The position numbers were made by a program, and so were the translations under genes. Under the pieces are notes generated by a model. The model made no database searches. It was not told the origin of the DNA and worked only from the letters and a program-made list of their open reading frames with translations. A DNA stretch of 64,000 nt from DATMER01 sp035556715 (GTDB lineage: Bacteria > Acidobacteriota > Thermoanaerobaculia > Multivoradales > UBA5704), in the NCBI GenBank assembly GCA_035556715.1, contig DATMER010000028.1, positions 124,001 through 188,000 of the forward strand, given 5' to 3'. Shown one piece after another: positions 63,102 through 64,000 of the stretch (within the stretch, counting starts at the first letter, position 1; every line of letters begins with the position of its first letter).

Positions 63102-63674
63102 ATGAAAACCACCGCGGTCACCGCTCTCGCTCTGGTGTTGGCGGTCGCTGTCTACCTGCTGTCGGATTACCAGGACCCTGCGCAGGAGCGGCCGGCGACC
63201 GCATCCGAGGCTCCCCGCCCCGCTTCTCAGGGCGCTCCGCCGCCCGGCTTCCCTTCCGCCACGGAAAGAGGGTGGAGCGACACGGACCCGGCCGTCAACC
63301 TGGAGCACATCTTCGAAGGCGGGACCAACCGCCGCGGCAAGCCGGTCGGCTTCCATTTCCGGCCTGAGGGAAAGGATCCCTCCAGAGCCCGGATGACTCA
63401 GCTTCGGGACGGTCCGAACTACATCGGGGTCTACACGGCAGACGTGGAGATCCTCAGCCGCACGGGCCGCTGGCTGAAGAAGCAGTCGACCTTCTACCCG
63501 GACAGGATGGACCGCGAGGAGGTCCTGGCGGCGATCCTCTATGCCTGGAAAGAGCGGGAGGAGGTCGAAGGTAACAGGTTCCGCGGCCCATCGGGCGAAG
63601 GCTTCACCATCGAGGGCTACACCACGGACGGCGGCAGCATCAACACCGCCTACCCGATCTACAAGGCGGACTGA
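63102..63674 (+). CDS. Secreted EndoU-type nuclease
   Basis: 190 residues, ATG start. Signal peptide or membrane anchor about 4-20 (AVTALALVLAVAVYLL), then a Pro/Ala linker. The EndoU domain about 60-190 shows NLEHIFEGGTNRRGKPVGFH with His69 and His85 as catalytic candidates, QSTFYPDRMDREEVLAAILY, and the C-terminal EGFTIEGYTTDGGSINTAYP. Bacterial EndoU domains are RNA-cleaving toxins, often at the end of polymorphic toxins; here the domain stands alone behind a signal. It lies 10 bp after pilT and is followed, with a TGATG overlap, by a small acidic gene that fits an immunity protein. Confidence 0.85.
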   Translation: MKTTAVTALALVLAVAVYLLSDYQDPAQERPATASEAPRPASQGAPPPGFPSATERGWSDTDPAVNLEHIFEGGTNRRGKPVGFHFRPEGKDPSRARMTQLRDGPNYIGVYTADVEILSRTGRWLKKQSTFYPDRMDREEVLAAILYAWKEREEVEGNRFRGPSGEGFTIEGYTTDGGSINTAYPIYKAD

Positions 63675-63949
63675 TGAGCACGGGTCGAAACGACCTCCTC
63701 ACCCGCTACCTGGAGTCGGATATCCAGGGGAGCGCGACGAGCGCCCAGCGCCTCCTCGACCTCCTGGAGCGGATCGACGCGGGCGAGATCGAGCGCTGGG
63801 AGGAGACCGGCAACGCCCACACGCTGGAGCTGGGGCCGGACGGCGCCACGATCGTGTCCGAGTGGGACGAGGAGGCACCTCCTCAGCAGGTCTCCCTGGC
63901 CGAGCTGCGGGACGCCCTGACCGGCTGGCTGGCCCTGCTCGGCCGCTAG
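63674..63949 (+). CDS. Putative immunity protein for the EndoU nuclease
   Basis: 91 residues. Acidic and single-domain, with a helix (SAQRLLDLLERIDAGEIERW), strands (AHTLELGPDGATIVSEWDEE) and a closing helix (VSLAELRDALTGWLALL). It starts in a one-base overlap with the EndoU stop (TGATG), the usual toxin-immunity coupling. No immunity family could be named with confidence; the assignment is by position, size and charge. The last 51 bp of the window hold no gene. Confidence 0.65.
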   Translation: MSTGRNDLLTRYLESDIQGSATSAQRLLDLLERIDAGEIERWEETGNAHTLELGPDGATIVSEWDEEAPPQQVSLAELRDALTGWLALLGR

Positions 63950-64000
63950 CCTCTGGCTTCCCGGCACGCCGCAGGCTAAGATTGTCCCTGTAACCAGTAT

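Overview
The window is high-GC DNA from a Gram-negative bacterium. The best guess is an Acidobacteriota lineage (Thermoanaerobaculia-like), at moderate confidence. It rests on an Oar-type TonB-dependent receptor with an N-terminal carboxypeptidase-regulatory domain, a TonB protein, several secreted BNR/Asp-box and FG-GAP proteins, and many glycosyltransferases with no phage or plasmid functions. No rRNA, tRNA, insertion sequence or CRISPR array was seen. No taxonomic search could be run.

Layout. 1-27.6 kb is a surface-glycan or protein-glycosylation region. It holds GT2, GT4 and GT2-GT4 fusion enzymes, DPM1-like polyprenyl-phosphate transferases, GT-C-like polytopic membrane proteins, a sulfotransferase-GT2 fusion, SAM and FkbM methyltransferases and a nucleotide-sugar epimerase, mostly in tightly overlapping operons. 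Between them lie secreted beta-rich proteins; three of these share a module running from a PCRxxD(S/T)R motif to DV(T/N)GYF. 27.7-36.4 kb is housekeeping and accessory: TonB, a GerMN lipoprotein, folA-thyA, LemA, a metzincin-like protease, an RsuA/RluB pseudouridine synthase, two PIN-domain toxin-antitoxin pairs, a single-domain asparaginase, an AhpD-like protein and an SDR. 36.5-42.4 kb is a tandem triplication of secreted Asp-box propeller proteins. 42.4-51.9 kb carries an aldo/keto reductase, a membrane-anchored EAL protein, a frameshifted SRPBCC-like gene, a GNAT enzyme, a GH25 lysozyme and a large PHP/propeller protein whose reading frame runs past any normal start codon. 51.9-64 kb has the Oar-like receptor, a hybrid histidine kinase, an RTX mini-protein, a PanE-like reductase preceded by the broken tail of a serine carboxypeptidase, a repeat lipoprotein, a stand-alone NFACT-R protein, a peroxiredoxin, a PilT/PilU ATPase and a secreted EndoU nuclease with a likely immunity gene.

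The strongest unexplained signal is a set of four degenerate tandem arrays in intergenic DNA, near 23.5, 33.9, 46.4 and 61.6 kb. All four have a 20-21 bp unit, yet each has its own consensus, and each ends 20-80 bp before a start codon. A period of 20-21 bp is two helical turns. The units are too diverged and the period too irregular for protein repeats, and there are no CRISPR-type direct repeats. They look like one class of locus-specific repeat whose unit length is kept while its sequence is not.
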